Under the pieces are notes generated by a model, which saw nothing but the letters and a program-made list of their open reading frames with translations, made no database searches and was not told the origin of the DNA. A stretch of DNA of 8,051 bases, taken from contig DBYF01000086.1 in the NCBI GenBank assembly GCA_002310155.1, positions 356 to 8,406 on the forward strand, written 5' to 3'. Made by a program: the position numbers and the translations under genes. Shown piece by piece: positions 6,093 to 8,051 of the stretch (within the stretch, counting starts at the first letter, position 1; each line of letters starts with the position of its first letter). This DNA comes from Mageeibacillus sp. UBA1193 (GTDB lineage: Bacteria > Bacillota > Clostridia > Saccharofermentanales > Saccharofermentanaceae).

Positions 6093-6152
6093 AAAGCACT
6101 TCCCCACCGGATCTTTGTGCTGGGTGAGGATACACATTTCCGATGGGGAAGT
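6091..6152 (-). terminator. Intrinsic terminator of the ABC transporter unit (minus strand)
   Basis: ACTTCCCCA at 6098-6106 pairs perfectly with TGGGGAAGT at 6144-6152. The 37-nt loop can form a small inner hairpin (CACC 6105-6108 with GGTG 6123-6126), though this competes with the end of the main stem. Read on the minus strand, the stem is followed by GCTTTTT (6091-6097), as expected of a terminator for leftward transcripts. On the plus strand the run after the stem (CATTATATAT) is poor. It lies next to the stop codon of the MATE gene. Confidence 0.6.
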
Positions 6153-6221
6153 CATTATATATCTCGTTACCTGCGCCATAGGTTTTACGGAGGGGCGGCG
6201 CAAGGAAACGGCTGAGTTAGG

Positions 6222-6255
6222 AAGCGCCGGGCGGAATATCCGACCGGTGCTTTTT
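6222..6255 (+). terminator. Intrinsic terminator of the MATE gene (plus strand)
   Basis: AAGCGCCGG at 6222-6230 pairs with CCGGTGCTT at 6244-6252 (one G-U), and inside it CGGA (6232-6235) pairs with TCCG (6239-6242) around an ATA loop, with one G/A mismatch between the two stems. TTTTT lies at 6251-6255. This is a strong plus-strand Rho-independent terminator 130 bp after the MATE stop codon. Confidence 0.8.
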
Positions 6256-6272
6256 ACATAGCGGGCCGGGCG

Positions 6273-7046
6273 TTATGCCATGTTCGGCGCGGCCATGTTG
6301 ATGAAGGTTTCGTGTGTGGTCTCGATCCTTCCGCCCTGACGGGAACCGCTGACGTGAATGTCTGCGTCTGCATCGATGGTACGGCCGTTCTCGAGGATGA
6401 CTGTACGTGTGCCGTAGTCAGCGCACTTCTTGGAGTGGGTGACCTGAAGGATCGTGATGCCCTTCTCCTGATTGAGTCTTCGGAAGAGTTCCATGATCTC
6501 GGCACCGGACTTGCTGTCGAGGTTACCTGTCGCTTCGTCCGCGAGGATGATCTCAGGATGGGAGATGATCGCTCTGGCGATCGCGACGCGCTGCTGCTGA
6601 CCACCGGAGAGTTTACCCGGCATGAACTTTCTCTTATCTGTAAGACCTGTGATCTCAAGGATCTCATCGAGTTCCTTCTTCAGGGACTCACGGGAGTAAC
6701 CTGCAACAAGCGATGGCAGAAGGATGTTGTCCTCGACATTGAGGTTCTGTACCAGGTTATAGAACTGGAAGATGAATCCGATCTTACCGAGACGGATCTT
6801 GCTGAGCTTCTTCTCTCTCATCTTGCTGATGCTCTCTCCGCAGATTCGGATGTCACCGGTGAAGTCGCGGTCGAGACCGCCAACGAGATAAAGGAGAGTG
6901 CTTTTACCGGAGCCGCTGGCGCCCATCAGGGATACGAATTCACCCTTCTGAACTGTGAGTTCCGCGCCGCAGAGGACCTGTGTCTTTACTCCGCCCTTCT
7001 TACCGAATGTCTTATTTACGCTTCTTACTTCGATCATGTTTTCCAT
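6273..7046 (-). CDS. ABC transporter ATP-binding protein, MacB/LolD-like, partner of a FtsX-type permease
   Basis: This 257-residue cytoplasmic ATPase has every expected motif: Walker A GASGSGKST at 42-50, Q-loop Q94 in FIFQFYNL, signature LSGGQQQR at 146-153, Walker B IILADE at 166-171, D-loop NLD at 175-177, and H204 in the switch loop. QFYNLVQNLNVEDN and GYSRE are typical of the MacB/LolD/FtsE-like class that powers FtsX-type permeases (mechanotransmission, lipoprotein or peptide export). It is about 25-30 residues longer than the shortest members, the extra being a C-terminal tail from about 228 ending APNMA. The start is supported by AGAGAGGA just upstream. It lies 87 bp after the permease stop on the same strand, so both are probably on one mRNA. 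The substrate is unknown; antimicrobial-peptide resistance is common for this class but not shown here. Confidence 0.96.
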   Translation of the reverse strand: MENMIEVRSVNKTFGKKGGVKTQVLCGAELTVQKGEFVSLMGASGSGKSTLLYLVGGLDRDFTGDIRICGESISKMREKKLSKIRLGKIGFIFQFYNLVQNLNVEDNILLPSLVAGYSRESLKKELDEILEITGLTDKRKFMPGKLSGGQQQRVAIARAIISHPEIILADEATGNLDSKSGAEIMELFRRLNQEKGITILQVTHSKKCADYGTRTVILENGRTIDADADIHVSGSRQGGRIETTHETFINMAAPNMA

Positions 7047-7070
7047 AGTTATTTCCTCTCTTTTCTGTCT

Positions 7071-7085
7071 GCCCCGTATCGGGGC
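7071..7085 (-). other. Intercistronic hairpin between the permease and ATPase genes
   Basis: GCCCCG at 7071-7076 and CGGGGC at 7080-7085 form a perfect 6-bp GC stem around 3 nt. Nearby, CCCG-GGAAA-CGGG (minus-strand reading, about 7113-7125) is a weaker second stem. Neither has a T-run, so they are not terminators. They may protect or process the mRNA between the two genes. Confidence 0.45.
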
Positions 7086-7133
7086 GCTAATGATGTTTAC
7101 CTTTCTTTATTGCCCGTTTCCCGGGTATCACTA

Positions 7134-8051
7134 TTACTCGTACTTCAGCTGCTCGGCGATCTTCATCTTACGGATGTGCTTGATCGGCATCAGGACCGTC
7201 AGGACGAAGAGCAGGAAGATCCCACCGAGGAAGATCAGTGTAGGAACTGCATCGACCGAAAGACCGAAGTTCATCTCGATCATCTCCAGCGCCTTCTGGA
7301 AGAGTCCGGCGATCACCGCGGCAAACGGTACCGCTACGGCCATCGCGACAAGGCAGGAGATCAGGTTCTCAGAGAGGAAGGACTTCTTGAGCTTTCCTCT
7401 GTTCATCGCTGTGGATACCAGGACCGCGCACTCTCTTCTTCTTCCGTAGAATCCGATGGTCTGGTTGCTGACTACTGCGATGAATGTCAGCAGTACGCCC
7501 ATGCCGATCAGCATGTAAAGGAGTGTGGACATTCCCGCGTTCTCATTCTTAATTTCTTCCATGTGATCGTCCATGCTCTGCACGGATTCGATCATACAGC
7601 CGGAACGCTCCTTGATCGTGTTGATAACGTTTTCCGGATTCGAGCAGCGGATGTATGCTCTCTGCGGATGATCCTCAAAGATCTCGTTATAGTTGTTGAG
7701 GCTGACGACATATACAGCGGAGCCTGCGGTGAACTGGAGTGAGTTGCAGTAGCCTGCAAGCTTCATGGTCTTATGGATCGCTTCCGGTCTGTCTGCTGCG
7801 ATGATCATCGGGATCTCATCACCGACTTTGTAACCGAGCTTCTTCGCGATCGACTTATCCATATAGATCTCATCATCTGCGATGTTCTCCGGAAGATCCT
7901 TGATCGCGTTGAAGATCTCAAAATCACCAGGTGTGCCGACGAGCATTGCGGAATGGAAGATCTCCTTCATTTCCTTGCTGTTTGCGGTCTCGAACTTCTT
8001 GATGTCTTCATCACCGAGGACGAACTTGACGTCCCATCTGAAATTCAGGAA
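7134..8051 (-). CDS. ABC transporter permease, FtsX/MacB type, C-terminal part (cut by window edge)
   Basis: The reading frame is open to the right edge, giving the last 305 residues; the frame continues 27 codons upstream of the first internal ATG (7970), so the true start is outside the window. The visible N-terminal part (about 1-170) is an extracytoplasmic domain with DDEIYMDKSIAKKLGYKVGDEI, the MacB-like core pattern. Three membrane helices follow, at about 174-195, 230-251 and 269-290. Between the first two is FYGRRRECAVLVSTAMNRGK, corresponding to the conserved FtsX-domain cytoplasmic loop (RRRE...G) that contacts the ATPase. The helix count fits the C-terminal FtsX domain of a four- or ten-helix permease; which one cannot be told here. 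The downstream ATPase gene is its partner. The export substrate is unknown. Confidence 0.92.
   Translation of the reverse strand, partial: FLNFRWDVKFVLGDEDIKKFETANSKEMKEIFHSAMLVGTPGDFEIFNAIKDLPENIADDEIYMDKSIAKKLGYKVGDEIPMIIAADRPEAIHKTMKLAGYCNSLQFTAGSAVYVVSLNNYNEIFEDHPQRAYIRCSNPENVINTIKERSGCMIESVQSMDDHMEEIKNENAGMSTLLYMLIGMGVLLTFIAVVSNQTIGFYGRRRECAVLVSTAMNRGKLKKSFLSENLISCLVAMAVAVPFAAVIAGLFQKALEMIEMNFGLSVDAVPTLIFLGGIFLLFVLTVLMPIKHIRKMKIAEQLKYE

Noticed and set aside
6154..6159. Minus-strand TATAAT in the convergent intergenic region
   Set aside because: The -35 position has no match and there is no gene to express on that strand before the MATE coding region; it lies in an AT-rich terminator flank.
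6312..7742. A 476-codon open frame on the plus strand across the ABC genes
   Set aside because: It is antisense to two well-supported ABC genes, and its translation is rich in D, E, L and R without recognisable domains. It is explained by codon bias on the opposite strand.
1..8051. Mobile element, phage, CRISPR, tRNA or rRNA
   Set aside because: No transposase or integrase motif, no terminal repeats with target duplications, no spaced repeat array, and no tRNA- or rRNA-like sequence was seen.

Overview
The window looks like chromosomal DNA of an anaerobic low- to mid-GC Gram-positive bacterium, most likely a member of the Clostridia. This is inferred from the gene set: a butanol-dehydrogenase-type iron alcohol dehydrogenase, an aldo/keto reductase fused to a ferredoxin-like 4Fe-4S tail, a clostridial-style MATE exporter and a FtsX-type ABC transporter. 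Purine-rich Shine-Dalgarno sites precede several genes. I see no transposase, integrase, phage gene, tRNA, rRNA or CRISPR array. No species name can be justified from the sequence.

Layout. Positions 1-1307 (minus strand) hold a two-gene unit: an iron-containing alcohol dehydrogenase, followed 3 bp later by the first 42 codons of a probable AraC-family regulator that runs off the left edge. Positions 1308-1594 are a divergent intergenic region with three copies of an 11-12 bp motif, two perfect short palindromes and a good promoter for the next gene. Positions 1595-3731 (plus) carry a patatin-like phospholipase, which seems to be read from a leaderless transcript, and an aldo/keto reductase with a 4Fe-4S ferredoxin-like C-terminus. 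Positions 3732-4528 hold a promoter, a 5' UTR hairpin and an unnamed protein combining a TerB-like helical domain with a C-terminal zinc ribbon. Positions 4529-4649 hold two hairpins; the second is a terminator whose loop contains the promoter of the next gene. Positions 4650-6092 encode a MATE-family multidrug/cation exporter. Positions 6093-6272 are a convergent intergenic region with two oppositely directed intrinsic terminators. Positions 6273-8051 (minus) hold an ABC exporter unit: the C-terminal 305 residues of a FtsX/MacB-type permease, cut by the right edge, and its downstream ATPase.

How the genes may work together. The alcohol dehydrogenase and its tightly coupled regulator probably form an aldehyde-reduction module controlled by that regulator, perhaps through the repeated motif upstream. 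The permease and ATPase form one transporter of the MacB/LolCDE superfamily. The patatin and the aldo/keto reductase are adjacent and may be co-transcribed, but nothing shows a shared pathway. The TerB/zinc-ribbon gene and the MATE gene each have their own promoter. No clear new defence or mobile system is present; the most interesting signals are the compact regulatory arrangements between genes and the unnamed TerB/zinc-ribbon protein.
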